Positions 8,553-16,770 of a stretch of DNA of 64,000 bases are shown piece after piece. Positions within the stretch are counted from its first letter, which is position 1. Each line of letters starts with the position of its first letter. Made by a program: the position numbers and the translations under genes. The notes below the pieces were generated by a model that saw only the letters and a program-made list of their open reading frames with translations, was not told the DNA's origin and ran no database searches. Source of the DNA: an uncultured bacterium (lineage in GTDB: Bacteria > Bacillota > Limnochordia > DTU080 > JAAYLA01); NCBI GenBank assembly GCA_937983075.1, contig CALKAQ010000031.1, positions 1 through 64,000 on the forward strand, given 5' to 3'.

Positions 8553-9932
8553 TTGAAGATTCCGCAACACGTTCATCTCATTGGAATTGGCGGCACAGGC
8601 ATGCGCTCCATCGCCAAGGTGCTGCTCGAGCAAGGATTGCGTGTCACGGGTTCGGATGTCGCAGAAACGGACGCTATCAGTGCCTTGCGTGAGCTCGGGG
8701 CGACCATCAACATCGGGCACAAGGAGGAACATCTCAACGGGGCGGAAATGGTCGTCGTATCGACGGCCATTCTCGCCGACAATCCTGAATGGACCGCGGC
8801 CAAGGCGCGCGGGATTCCCGTGGTGCATCGTTCAGAGCTGTGGGCACACCTGCTCAACAACGGGAAAGGCATCGCCGTTGCGGGCACACACGGGAAGACA
8901 ACCGTCACGAGTTTGATTTCTTGGGTGTTATACCGAGCGGGGCACGACCCTACCTTTCTGATCGGAGGCGAAATTCCCGGGATCGGTGCAGCGCGTTACG
9001 GCAAGGGGCCCCTTGTGGTGGCCGAAGCCGATGAGAGTGACGGATCGTTCGTTCGTTATCGGCCATGGTGCAGTGTCGTAACGAGCATCGAACCCGATCA
9101 TATGGAATTTTACGAAGGCGACTTCAAGCGCCTTGTCGCCACGTATCGGCAGTTCCTCCGGAACACGCATCCCGACGGTTTGGCGGTTCTTTGCTGCGAC
9201 GATGAACGTGTGCGTGATGAATTGGCGGAACTCGACTGCCGTCGAGTCACTTACGGATTTCATCCCGAAGCCGAATGGCGTGCGACGCATATCCGACTGC
9301 ACGAATTTCACTCGACATTCCGGGTGGAGAAAAATGGCGAGCCCGTCGGGGAAGCACGGTTGTCGATCCCCGGCCGTCACAACGTACAGAACGCCCTTGC
9401 CGTGATTGCGGTATGTACGGAAGTCGGTATCGACTTTGCCCACATTGCTGAGCATATGCCTGCTTTTTCAGGGACGCGGCGCCGTTTTGAACGTGTTGCC
9501 GAGCATAACGGGATCCTGGTGATCGACGACTATGCTCACCACCCGTCGGAAATTCGGGCCACGTTGCAGGCGGCTCGTCGTGGCTGGCCAAATCGGCGGC
9601 TCATCGCGGTTTTCCAACCTCATCGCTATGCGCGCACGCACGCGCTGTTCGAAGAGTTCGCTGCGTCTTTTGCTGAAGCTGACATGGCAATCATCACGGA
9701 AATTTATTCGCCTCCGCCTGACAAGCCAATCCCCGGCATCACCGGGGAACGCCTGGCGCGGGAGATCCAGGCCGCGTCGCCGCAAGTTCACGTCGCTCAC
9801 GTACGCGATGTCACTTCCGTGCCGGACTATTTGTTCGAGCAAATTCGTCCCGGCGACATGATTGTCACGATGGGCGCGGGCGATGTGTGGCGGGCGGCAA
9901 AAGCATTGGCCGAACGGTTGCAAGCCGGTTGA
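8553..9932 (+). CDS. murC: UDP-N-acetylmuramate--L-alanine ligase
   Basis: MurC adds L-alanine to UDP-MurNAc using ATP, the first amino-acid step of peptidoglycan precursor synthesis in the cytosol. The 459-residue protein has the N-terminal UDP-binding motif HLIGIGGTGM, the ATP-binding motif VAGTHGKTTVTSL near residue 110, EADESDGSF, SIEPDHMEFY and the C-terminal FQPHRYARTHALFEEF. The TTG start at 8553 has GGAGG and GGGAGG tracts upstream. It is slightly longer than the usual 430-450 residues. It stands at the end of the plus-strand envelope block rather than in a mur cluster. Confidence 0.95.
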   Translation: MKIPQHVHLIGIGGTGMRSIAKVLLEQGLRVTGSDVAETDAISALRELGATINIGHKEEHLNGAEMVVVSTAILADNPEWTAAKARGIPVVHRSELWAHLLNNGKGIAVAGTHGKTTVTSLISWVLYRAGHDPTFLIGGEIPGIGAARYGKGPLVVAEADESDGSFVRYRPWCSVVTSIEPDHMEFYEGDFKRLVATYRQFLRNTHPDGLAVLCCDDERVRDELAELDCRRVTYGFHPEAEWRATHIRLHEFHSTFRVEKNGEPVGEARLSIPGRHNVQNALAVIAVCTEVGIDFAHIAEHMPAFSGTRRRFERVAEHNGILVIDDYAHHPSEIRATLQAARRGWPNRRLIAVFQPHRYARTHALFEEFAASFAEADMAIITEIYSPPPDKPIPGITGERLAREIQAASPQVHVAHVRDVTSVPDYLFEQIRPGDMIVTMGAGDVWRAAKALAERLQAG

Positions 9933-10047
9933 TGCAGCGTGGTCGCACTGCATGCCCAGTTTTCATTTCCATGAAAGCACCTGGGTTTTATGCGCTTCGT
10001 TGGGGAATCCTACGGATCGAGCCAGACGCTCCGTGGGGTGAGCCCCG

Positions 10048-11748
10048 ATGTCCGACGTTCTCTATGACCTCGACTATATCCCCATATTGCGCGCACTGTC
10101 CGATCAAGCATTTGACACGAAACAATGGTTCGATCTGGGAGCCGCCGCCAATGAACTGTCACTGACCGATGGCTTTGACCGGCTGCTTTCACTTGAGGAT
10201 CTGTCCATTCAGCTGTTTGAACATCAACGCAAAGCGGTATTGCGTGTCCTGCGCGAGATGCGTGGACGGGCCGTCCTCGCCGATGAGGTCGGTCTGGGGA
10301 AAACGATTGAAGCCGGGGTGATTTTGCGGGAGTATATGGTCCGCGGCTTGGTCAGCCGTGTACTCATCCTTGTCCCGGCGCTTTTGGTCAATCAATGGCG
10401 GAACGAACTTCAAGAAAAGTTTCGCATTCATGCGGCTGTAGCAGTTGCTCCGAGCGATTGGCAACGGCATGATGTCATCGTCGCGTCACTCGATCGTGCG
10501 AAACGTTCTCCACACGCCGCCAACGTTTTGGCGAAAGCGTGGGATCTCGTCATTGTTGACGAGGCGCATCACCTGAAAGACCGGGCGAGCAAGAATTGGC
10601 AGTTGGTGAACGGACTCAAAAAGAAGTATTTGCTGCTGCTCACCGCGACCCCGGTGCAAAACGATCTTCGTGAGCTTTACAACTTGATTACCCTCCTTAA
10701 GCCTGGCCATTTGATGACCTACTCGGAGTTTTGCCGTGAATTCACCATCGATCGCCACTCACCGAAAAACCTCAAGCTGCTTCGGCAACGACTCGATGAA
10801 GTGATGGTTCGAACGTCCCGACGGGAAACGCTGCTGCGTTTTCCCAAGCGCCGCATTCATTCTTGGTCCGCAGCTTTACGAGGAGCGGAGCGCCGCTTTT
10901 ACAATCGCCTGGTGGATGTGCTGCGGGCGGCCTACCAGCAGGCGCCAAAGAGAGAACGCAATATTTTGCCTTTTATCCTCATTTTGCGCGCGGCGAGCAG
11001 TTTGCCACAAGCCGCCGTCCGCACGCTGCACTCCATGACTCGGCGTGGGACATTGCCCGGCGTTGACACGGAGCACGTGAGCGAGCTGGCGGAAATGGCC
11101 ACTGAACTCATTCCTGCCAAATTTACACTGTGCCGCCGCTTGCTGCGGGAAGATCTGCGCGGGGAAAACGTCATCGTTTATACAAATTTCCGTTCGACAT
11201 TGCGCCGGCTTGGGGACGCTTTGGAGGATCTCGGCAAAGAAGTGCATCGATTTCACGGCGGTTTGAGCGATGCCGAGAAAGCTTCCGTGATTGACCGCTT
11301 CCGGCGCCATGGAGGTGTGCTCATCAGCACGGAGACGGGTTCGGAAGGAATGAATCTGCAGTTTTGCCGCTGTCTGATCAACTACGACTTGCCGTGGAAT
11401 CCTTTGCGCCTTGAGCAGCGGATCGGCAGAATACACCGCTTGGGACAAGAGAACGATGTCCGCATTGACAATTTGGCAGCGGAAGGCACGGTCGAAGGTT
11501 ACATTCTGTATTTGCTCGAGAGAAAAATAGCCATGTTTGACCAGGTGATCGGAGAGTTGGAAAGTATCTTGGGGAACTTTGCCGGTTCTTTCGAGCAGCG
11601 CGTCGTCCAAGCGTTTTTGGCTGCTGACGATTTCGAGACGACAAGGCGTCACATGGAGCGTTTGGGGCAAGAACTCAAGGCAGCGGTGCAAATGTACGGC
11701 AGACAAAGGAGCTTTGTCCAGCAGCTCTTTCAGCCGATTGACGTGTAG
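10048..11748 (+). CDS. SNF2-family ATPase (YqhH/RapA-like), cassette 1
   Basis: This is a stand-alone superfamily 2 DNA-translocating ATPase of 566 residues. Motif I LADEVGLGKTIEAG lies near residue 77, the DEAH box VIVDEAHHLKDR near 168, motif III LLLTATPVQND near 196, motif V ETGSEGMNLQFC near 430 and motif VI EQRIGRIHRLGQ near 456. There are no chromo-, bromo- or HSA domains, and the protein is much shorter than E. coli RapA (about 970). Size and layout fit Bacillus YqhH. The 13-bp gap to the next gene indicates translational coupling with its partner. Its role is unknown; RNA polymerase recycling or DNA/protein remodelling are guesses from the family. Confidence 0.9.
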   Translation: MSDVLYDLDYIPILRALSDQAFDTKQWFDLGAAANELSLTDGFDRLLSLEDLSIQLFEHQRKAVLRVLREMRGRAVLADEVGLGKTIEAGVILREYMVRGLVSRVLILVPALLVNQWRNELQEKFRIHAAVAVAPSDWQRHDVIVASLDRAKRSPHAANVLAKAWDLVIVDEAHHLKDRASKNWQLVNGLKKKYLLLLTATPVQNDLRELYNLITLLKPGHLMTYSEFCREFTIDRHSPKNLKLLRQRLDEVMVRTSRRETLLRFPKRRIHSWSAALRGAERRFYNRLVDVLRAAYQQAPKRERNILPFILILRAASSLPQAAVRTLHSMTRRGTLPGVDTEHVSELAEMATELIPAKFTLCRRLLREDLRGENVIVYTNFRSTLRRLGDALEDLGKEVHRFHGGLSDAEKASVIDRFRRHGGVLISTETGSEGMNLQFCRCLINYDLPWNPLRLEQRIGRIHRLGQENDVRIDNLAAEGTVEGYILYLLERKIAMFDQVIGELESILGNFAGSFEQRVVQAFLAADDFETTRRHMERLGQELKAAVQMYGRQRSFVQQLFQPIDV

Positions 11749-11761
11749 GAGATGAGCGCAG

Positions 11762-13111
11762 TTGACGGAGCCGGAAAAAGTAGAACATTTTGTGTTGACG
11801 TTCTTCGCTGCGACCGGATGTCGGGTGCAGCGAAGAGATCGAGTCTGGATCGCTCATTTACCGGAACACATGGCGAAGGCTTTCGGAGTGGATGAGCGGC
11901 TTGTTTTCACGTTTCAGCCTGAACAAGCGTCTTCCAACGTTGAAGTCCTGACACGTGGTCATCGACTTGTCGACGTCATGGTGCAGTACGCTCAGCAGCG
12001 TGGGCGTTCATGCAACGTCATTTACCTCGGGTCTCAATGGAACGAGATCGTCCGACAAGCTGCCGCTTCTGATCCGTGGCAGATGGGATACCGTCCGGCA
12101 GTGCCGCGGCTCGTCCGGATGGTCGAAACCCTGCGTTCGCTGCGGTTCGTCAACGCCCGTCAGCGTATCATTCAGCGGCGGGTTCTCTATCAACGGCAAG
12201 CCTTGTTTCGGTTTCGGGTCGCGTTTTGTGCCGATGAGAAGCGAGAGATGTTGTATTCCGTGCTCGCCGACCCGAGTACGGAAACAATCGACAGCGTGGT
12301 CGACATCGGCGGCGGCGTCGCCATGCCGGCGGTATGGCGGGGAAAAAACGAAGCTTCCCAACGTGTGCAAACGAAGTTTTTTCCCACGCCGCCATTCGGC
12401 CGCCGAAAGAATTTCATGTCCAGAGAGGCGAGTTGGCAAGCAGGTGAGGCGGCTTTGCGTCAAGGCAATGCGTATGTGTGGCTTCGGTTGTATCGCAAGG
12501 CGTGTGAATACTTGGAGAATCACATGCTCACGGAAAAACTTCGTTTCGAAGCAGAAGCAGCCGCTCGGCTTGCCGCTGAAAAAAATCGTCTCGACGCGTA
12601 CTACCGCGGCTTGGCTGCCGAAACCGTTGATCCGCTGCGCCGGGTATTTAGCCGCATGGCAGCTGCAGAAATGCGGATGGGGTGGGGGGGAGAGCGCGGT
12701 ACGTGGGAGACACGGCTGGAACGATTGCGCGCTGAAGCCGTGAGACTGCGACATCAACACGTGGACGAATTGGAAAACTTGGCAGCCGAACGGGAACGCA
12801 GGCTCGAAGAACTGCTGGACCGATATCGAGTCAAAACTGAAATATCGCTGGTGCAAGTTTCGCTTATCCACGTGCCTCGCATCGCTTGGAATTTGCGCCT
12901 CACTGGTCCGAGCCGACGGGAAGTCACCGTACTTTACGACATCATTCGGGAACGAATCTTGGAACCGCTGTGTGATGCTTGTGAAAACATGTTGACGGGC
13001 AACGCGTTGTTGAGTTGCTGCGGCGATGTCGTGTGCCAAAGTTGCGGAAAGGCCTGTCCAACTTGCGGTGAGTCCGTGGGTGCGACCGCGCCGCGTGAAG
13101 TCGGCGGATGA
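11762..13111 (+). CDS. YqhG-like partner of SNF2 ATPase with cysteine-rich tail, cassette 1
   Basis: I do not recognise this as a named family, but by eye it looks like a distant, enlarged relative of the YqhG-like protein at 13128-13988. Shared features are an N-terminal FFAATGCRV-type segment, a central beta-rich part, a long helical/coiled-coil region (about 225-375) containing a YYRGLAAE motif, and a late RVKTEISLVQVSLIHVPR beta segment. The C-terminus (about residues 404-436) adds eight cysteines, CDAC, CC, CQSC and CPTC, spaced like a RING or treble-clef zinc site. The TTG start at 11762 follows AGGAG. 449 residues. Probably an accessory protein of the upstream ATPase. Confidence 0.7.
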   Translation: MTEPEKVEHFVLTFFAATGCRVQRRDRVWIAHLPEHMAKAFGVDERLVFTFQPEQASSNVEVLTRGHRLVDVMVQYAQQRGRSCNVIYLGSQWNEIVRQAAASDPWQMGYRPAVPRLVRMVETLRSLRFVNARQRIIQRRVLYQRQALFRFRVAFCADEKREMLYSVLADPSTETIDSVVDIGGGVAMPAVWRGKNEASQRVQTKFFPTPPFGRRKNFMSREASWQAGEAALRQGNAYVWLRLYRKACEYLENHMLTEKLRFEAEAAARLAAEKNRLDAYYRGLAAETVDPLRRVFSRMAAAEMRMGWGGERGTWETRLERLRAEAVRLRHQHVDELENLAAERERRLEELLDRYRVKTEISLVQVSLIHVPRIAWNLRLTGPSRREVTVLYDIIRERILEPLCDACENMLTGNALLSCCGDVVCQSCGKACPTCGESVGATAPREVGG

Positions 13112-13127
13112 TCCGGTGCCTTCAACG

Positions 13128-13988
13128 CTATTCGATTCGGCGCAGTTCCGTCTCCGGGCAGTAGAGCAGCAGACCGAGCCGAGCCCGAAGTTGAATCCGG
13201 GGTTGAAATCGACGGTACACCTCGGCGATCGCCTGTTTTTGCAGTTGTTCAAGGTTTTCGTCTTTGTTCGGTCCTTCAGCCGCACGTGTTGCAAAGTACT
13301 GGTTTACCTGGTCCAGTTCGGTGTAGAAACGATCGATTGCCTGGTGATACCAGCGCCACAAGGCCGGATCTTCAACGAGGGCTTGTTTGATCGCTTCGCA
13401 AGCGATATCAAAAGCGTGTTGGTAACGCAATTCCCGGCGGCGGCGTTGCGAACGCGGTACACGCTGTTCATCAAGCGGAAGAGTGAGCAATGCTTCGGCT
13501 AAGGTTCGGCTGGCTGACCCGTCCACCAAATCGACGGCCATAGGACAGGAACGGGTTACCCGCAGGCTGCAGCAGCGTCCGATCTCGAATCCAAACAGGG
13601 CGATGGGCCGATAGAACTCGCTCTTCTCGGTGTGCCGCGGCACGATTCTCAGGCGGCTCAAATGACCTATGCGCCAAGCGGATGCGAGCATTTGACGCAG
13701 CCGCAGAGCGTGAAGGCCAATGTGCTCAATGCGGTCGTCTTGCCGATCGACCGGTTGCGTTGGGTCTTGAATTCCCAGATACAAGGTGGTCCAGTCGGGA
13801 ATGGACTGCATGGTGTACCAAGTTCCCAGCGGCCGATTTTCCAGTTCGCACACTTGATCGCGACTTAGTTCGGCGCGTATGATTCCCGGCTCGGGGTGTT
13901 CAACTCGCGCTCCCAGCGCCTTCAGGTAAGCCAATGCAAATTCCGTGGTTGCGTCTGGGGGGTGAGTGGACTGCGTCAACAGAGACAT
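13128..13988 (-). CDS. YqhG-like protein, partner of SNF2 ATPase, cassette 2
   Basis: This is an approximately 286-residue soluble protein resembling YqhG, which in Bacillus is encoded next to the SNF2 protein YqhH. Visible features are FALAYLKALGARV at the N-terminus, RPLGTWYTMQSIPDW near residue 50, a central FGFEIGRCCSLRV beta segment, a helical region with QYFATRAAE, and a C-terminal RIQLRARLGLLLYCP strand. AAGAGG precedes an ATG at 13988 by 12 bases; the GTG at 13997 is only three bases away, so the start is uncertain. It lies 13-22 bp after the helicase stop, so the pair is coupled. No biochemical role is known. Confidence 0.72.
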   Translation of the reverse strand: MSLLTQSTHPPDATTEFALAYLKALGARVEHPEPGIIRAELSRDQVCELENRPLGTWYTMQSIPDWTTLYLGIQDPTQPVDRQDDRIEHIGLHALRLRQMLASAWRIGHLSRLRIVPRHTEKSEFYRPIALFGFEIGRCCSLRVTRSCPMAVDLVDGSASRTLAEALLTLPLDEQRVPRSQRRRRELRYQHAFDIACEAIKQALVEDPALWRWYHQAIDRFYTELDQVNQYFATRAAEGPNKDENLEQLQKQAIAEVYRRFQPRIQLRARLGLLLYCPETELRRIE

Positions 13989-14009
13989 GATGATCACCAG
14001 CCTCTTCTT

Positions 14010-15830
14010 TTAACTGAGGAATTGATCGATCGTCGGTCGGCTGCGCAGCTCCTCACGGTAAGCTTCAAACGCAGCGGCCAAATCATCGAGTTTGCGTCGA
14101 ATCTCACTTGGATCATCGGCTTCGGCCAATATTTGCGCCAATGCCTCTTCCCACGAGCGCTTGAGGGGCATGCCGGTCAGAATGTCATCGAGCTCGCCGA
14201 CGGCCATTTCAAACAGCCGAATCTTGTCTTGCAACAGGTACATGATGTGTTCTTCGATCGTGCCGCGCAAAGTGAAATTATACACATGAACCGGCCGGGT
14301 TTGGCCAAGCCGGTGGATGCGCCCGATCCGCTGTTCGAGCTTCATCGGGTTCCATGGCAAATCGTAGTTGACCACGTGGCAGCAAAATTGGAAGTTCAAC
14401 CCTTCGCCACCCGATTCAGTGCTCACCAGCACTTGACCGTGCCGACGAAACAACTCCTTCGTCCACTCTTTCCGGCTGGAAGAAAGATCTCCGCTGAAGC
14501 CCATGGCTACGATGTTATATTGCTGCAGTTTGCTCAGCAGCCATTGTTGTGTGGCGCGATACTCGGTAAACACGATGACTTGCTCGCCCAGTTTGCGAAT
14601 GAGGTCGAGGAGGGTGTGCAGTTTAGCTTGCTCTTCGAGGGCGAGCGCCTGGGTCATCAACGCGGTGTATTGATTTGCCGCGTCATCGTGAGTGCTTCGT
14701 TGTGCCAGGCGATGCAGCGTCACGGCACATGCTTTGCCGCTTGAACACGCTTCGCGGAGCAGGAGAATGCGTGTGAGAGCGACTTGAATCGGATCGCCGA
14801 GCTCCCGGTTGCCACGCGAAAAGCTTTGCGAGAGATTTTGATAAAATGCTGCCTCGGCCGGCAGTGGATCGAGATGGAAAAAATGTACATGTCTCGGCAC
14901 GAGTTCAACGGTCTCCGGTCCCCGCCGATTGCGAATGATGATGCGTTCCAGCTGCGAACGCAGCGCTTCAGGATGACGCACGGTCCTCCGGTCTTCCATG
15001 TGGGTGCGGCGGAATTGCCGATACGTGCCGAGCATTCCGGGGGCGATCAGCTGCACGAGATTATACAGCTCACGGAGATCATTTTGGATGGGGGTGGCCG
15101 TGAGAAGCAAACTGAATGTCTTGGTGAGACTTCGAAAAAAACGGTAATTGTGGGTCCGTTCATTTTTGACGCGGTGAGCTTCGTCCAAGATGATCATGTC
15201 GTATGGAATCGAACGCAAAATTTCAGCGTGGGGAGGACGTTTCGCCGTGTCGAGCGAGGCAATGAGGACATCGGAACGTTCCCAGTCGTATTCGCTGCGT
15301 TGAATACCGGCGGAAATCAAGAATTTGTCTTTGAGTTCCTGGTACCATTGCCACATGAGCGCTGCGGGGCAGAGAATCAGCGCTTTCCGGACTTGGCCGC
15401 GCAAAATATATTCTTTAAGAATCAGACCGGCTTCGATGGTTTTGCCGAGTCCCACTTCATCGGCGAGAATGGCCCGTCCACCCATCTCCGTAATCACGCG
15501 TTCGGCGGCACGCAATTGGTGCGGATAGGGAACAACCCCCACTTTGCGCCAATGGCTCGCCAAGTAATGAGGAGCAATGAGCGTATCCTCAGGCAGGCAT
15601 TCGAGCTCCAGCGCTTTCCATGCCAACATGGTCCAAGGGTGGCGAGCATATTTATGTTGGCGTTTGCGTGCCAGCAGGTTGGTCGGGGAGCTCTGCGAAA
15701 TTTCCACCGCAAGTTGATCAGCCAAGATTTCAGGGCTGCTCCATGTTTCATGGGGGGCCATAGGGGTTGGCTTGAAGTCGGTGAAGCCGAGAAGGGGTAC
15801 TGTGATCGTGATATCCGAGAAAGCTTCCAT
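14010..15830 (-). CDS. SNF2-family ATPase (YqhH/RapA-like), cassette 2
   Basis: This second SNF2-type ATPase has about 606 residues from the ATG at 15830, which is preceded by AAGGA. Motif I LADEVGLGKTIEAG lies near residue 120, the DEAH box IILDEAHRVKNE near 210, then LLLTATPIQND, motif V ESGGEGLNFQFC and motif VI EQRIGRIHRLGQ near 500. It differs from the cassette 1 ATPase by an extra N-terminal region of about 85 residues and by much of the inter-lobe sequence, so the two are diverged paralogues rather than a recent duplication. It is followed closely by the YqhG-like gene. Bacillus YqhH is the nearest named relative that I can suggest. Confidence 0.9.
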   Translation of the reverse strand: MEAFSDITITVPLLGFTDFKPTPMAPHETWSSPEILADQLAVEISQSSPTNLLARKRQHKYARHPWTMLAWKALELECLPEDTLIAPHYLASHWRKVGVVPYPHQLRAAERVITEMGGRAILADEVGLGKTIEAGLILKEYILRGQVRKALILCPAALMWQWYQELKDKFLISAGIQRSEYDWERSDVLIASLDTAKRPPHAEILRSIPYDMIILDEAHRVKNERTHNYRFFRSLTKTFSLLLTATPIQNDLRELYNLVQLIAPGMLGTYRQFRRTHMEDRRTVRHPEALRSQLERIIIRNRRGPETVELVPRHVHFFHLDPLPAEAAFYQNLSQSFSRGNRELGDPIQVALTRILLLREACSSGKACAVTLHRLAQRSTHDDAANQYTALMTQALALEEQAKLHTLLDLIRKLGEQVIVFTEYRATQQWLLSKLQQYNIVAMGFSGDLSSSRKEWTKELFRRHGQVLVSTESGGEGLNFQFCCHVVNYDLPWNPMKLEQRIGRIHRLGQTRPVHVYNFTLRGTIEEHIMYLLQDKIRLFEMAVGELDDILTGMPLKRSWEEALAQILAEADDPSEIRRKLDDLAAAFEAYREELRSRPTIDQFLS

Positions 15831-15918
15831 CGTCACCGTCCTTACCGTTCTCAAAATTGACGCAGCCGCTGAAGCGGCGGTGGGACCGGATGTTAGTTTG
15901 GCACATGCAGCTTCGAAC

Positions 15919-15939
15919 TATAATCCGGTTATAATCCGG
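15919..15939. repeat. Tandem TATAATCCGG repeat in the divergent ATPase/tRNA promoter region
   Basis: Two copies of TATAATCCGG are separated by a single T. They lie between the minus-strand SNF2 gene and the plus-strand tRNA promoter. Read on the minus strand, a weak -10 (TATAGT) overlaps this repeat at 17-bp spacing from TTTCTG, so the repeat may be part of the promoter of the ATPase gene. Confidence 0.45.
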
Positions 15940-15949
15940 CAGAAAGGGC

Positions 15950-15978
15950 TTGGCGTCCGGCGAATTATGCGGTATAAT
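15950..15978 (+). promoter_or_regulatory. Sigma-A promoter for tRNA-Ala
   Basis: TTGGCG at 15950-15955 and a perfect TATAAT at 15973-15978 are separated by 17 bp and end 27 bp before the tRNA 5' end. This is the expected arrangement for a tRNA promoter. Confidence 0.85.
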
Positions 15979-16005
15979 AGGTGTCGTGCGGAACGGCAAA
16001 GCCTT

Positions 16006-16081
16006 GGGCCTGTAGCTCAGTTGGGAGAGCGCTGCGTTCGCAACGCAGAGGCCACGGGTTCGAATCCCGTCAGGTCCACCA
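16006..16081 (+). tRNA. tRNA-Ala, anticodon CGC
   Basis: The 76-nt cloverleaf folds completely. The acceptor stem GGGCCTG pairs with CAGGTCC and includes the G3:U70 wobble that identifies alanine tRNAs. The D arm is GCTC/GAGC. The anticodon stem is CTGCG/CGCAG with loop TTCGCAA, giving anticodon CGC for codon GCG. The T arm is ACGGG/CCCGT with TTCGAAT. The 3' CCA is encoded. It is a single isolated tRNA with its own promoter. Confidence 0.97.
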
Positions 16082-16211
16082 TATAGCAAGTCGGCGTCAC
16101 GTCGCGGAACCATGCCATTGAGGTATATACGCTTGAATTTTTGGCTAAACTGATAGCGGCGCTGACGTCGTCGCATGCATGACTCAAACGGAGATGCATT
16201 TGCTTTTGGAG

Positions 16212-16241
16212 GTCGGCGTTCTTACGCCGGCTATTTTTTTT
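16212..16241 (+). terminator. Intrinsic terminator downstream of tRNA-Ala
   Basis: An eight-base-pair stem (GTCGGCGT/ACGCCGGC, one G-T pair) with a TCTT loop is followed by TATTTTTTTT. It would end the tRNA transcript before the cold-shock gene promoter. Confidence 0.85.
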
Positions 16242-16318
16242 ATCAAGCAAAAGATATGTTTCACTATTTTAAGGTGGGAAAGATGACAAAAGGTTCACTT
16301 GACGATGATGATTCTAAG

Positions 16319-16347
16319 TTGACGCGAAAGGAAGCTTGTGGTATTCT
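16319..16347 (+). promoter_or_regulatory. Sigma-A promoter of the cold-shock gene
   Basis: TTGACG at 16319-16324 and TATTCT at 16342-16347 are separated by 17 bp. The implied 5' untranslated region is about 55 nt, short for a cold-inducible csp leader, which argues for constitutive rather than cold-box-controlled expression. Confidence 0.7.
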
Positions 16348-16408
16348 ATAATCGGCGTAGCTTCAATTGCTTCTCGCCGGAAATTTGCTTAGGAGGCTTC
16401 TTTGACTC

Positions 16409-16651
16409 ATGGAGCGTGGCAAGGTCAAATGGTTCAGCAACGAGAAGGGCTATGGGTTTATTGAAAGAGACGGCGGGGAAGACGTTTTCGTACACTACTC
16501 TTCGATTGAGCAAGAAGGGTTTAAGACCTTAGATGAAGGGCAAGAAGTGGAATTTGAGATTGTTCAGGGCGCTCGCGGTCCTCAAGCCGCTAACGTCCGG
16601 AAACTCAACGGATCATCGTCAACGTCTCTTCGTTACGATGACGACCTCTAA
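16409..16651 (+). CDS. Cold-shock-domain protein (CspA/CspB family)
   Basis: This is a small single-stranded nucleic-acid-binding protein that acts as an RNA chaperone. The 80-residue protein has RNP1-type KGYGFIER near residue 13 and RNP2-type DVFVHYSSI near residue 25, followed by EGQEVEFEIVQGARGPQAANV. It ends with a short Ser/Asp-rich tail that most Csp proteins (66-70 residues) lack. TAGGAGG precedes the ATG. The gene is monocistronic, bounded by its own promoter and a strong terminator. Confidence 0.95.
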   Translation: MERGKVKWFSNEKGYGFIERDGGEDVFVHYSSIEQEGFKTLDEGQEVEFEIVQGARGPQAANVRKLNGSSSTSLRYDDDL

Positions 16652-16730
16652 ATTTGCAGCCGATGCGACAACGGTAACATGAAGACGTTCCTTGACGGCA
16701 TTCGAGCGGTTACACCCTTCGGATAAACAA

Positions 16731-16759
16731 AAGACCCCGTGCTTTGGGCACGGGGTCTT
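16731..16759. terminator. Bidirectional terminator between the cold-shock gene and nuoN
   Basis: A 12-bp perfect stem (AAGACCCCGTGC/GCACGGGGTCTT) closes a TTTGG loop, with T-rich flanks on both strands. It can terminate the plus-strand csp transcript and the convergent nuo operon. Confidence 0.9.
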
Positions 16760-16770
16760 TGGCTTGTCAA

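Larger units (their letters stand above)
16082..16408. other. Gene-free interval between the tRNA and the cold-shock gene
   Basis: This 327-bp stretch holds no credible coding sequence; an open frame on the minus strand is only the complement of the tRNA and its flank. It contains a terminator hairpin (16212-16241) and the cold-shock gene promoter (16319-16347). A further TTGACG lies about 16 bp upstream of that promoter. Confidence 0.7.

Noticed and set aside
12008..13294. Long minus-strand frame across the cassette 1 partner gene
   Set aside because: The plus-strand frame has an SD-supported start, an ordered cysteine motif and a logical operon position; the antisense product has no coherent features.
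16017..16250. Minus-strand open frame overlapping the tRNA
   Set aside because: It is the complement of tRNA-Ala plus the terminator region, without a start signal.
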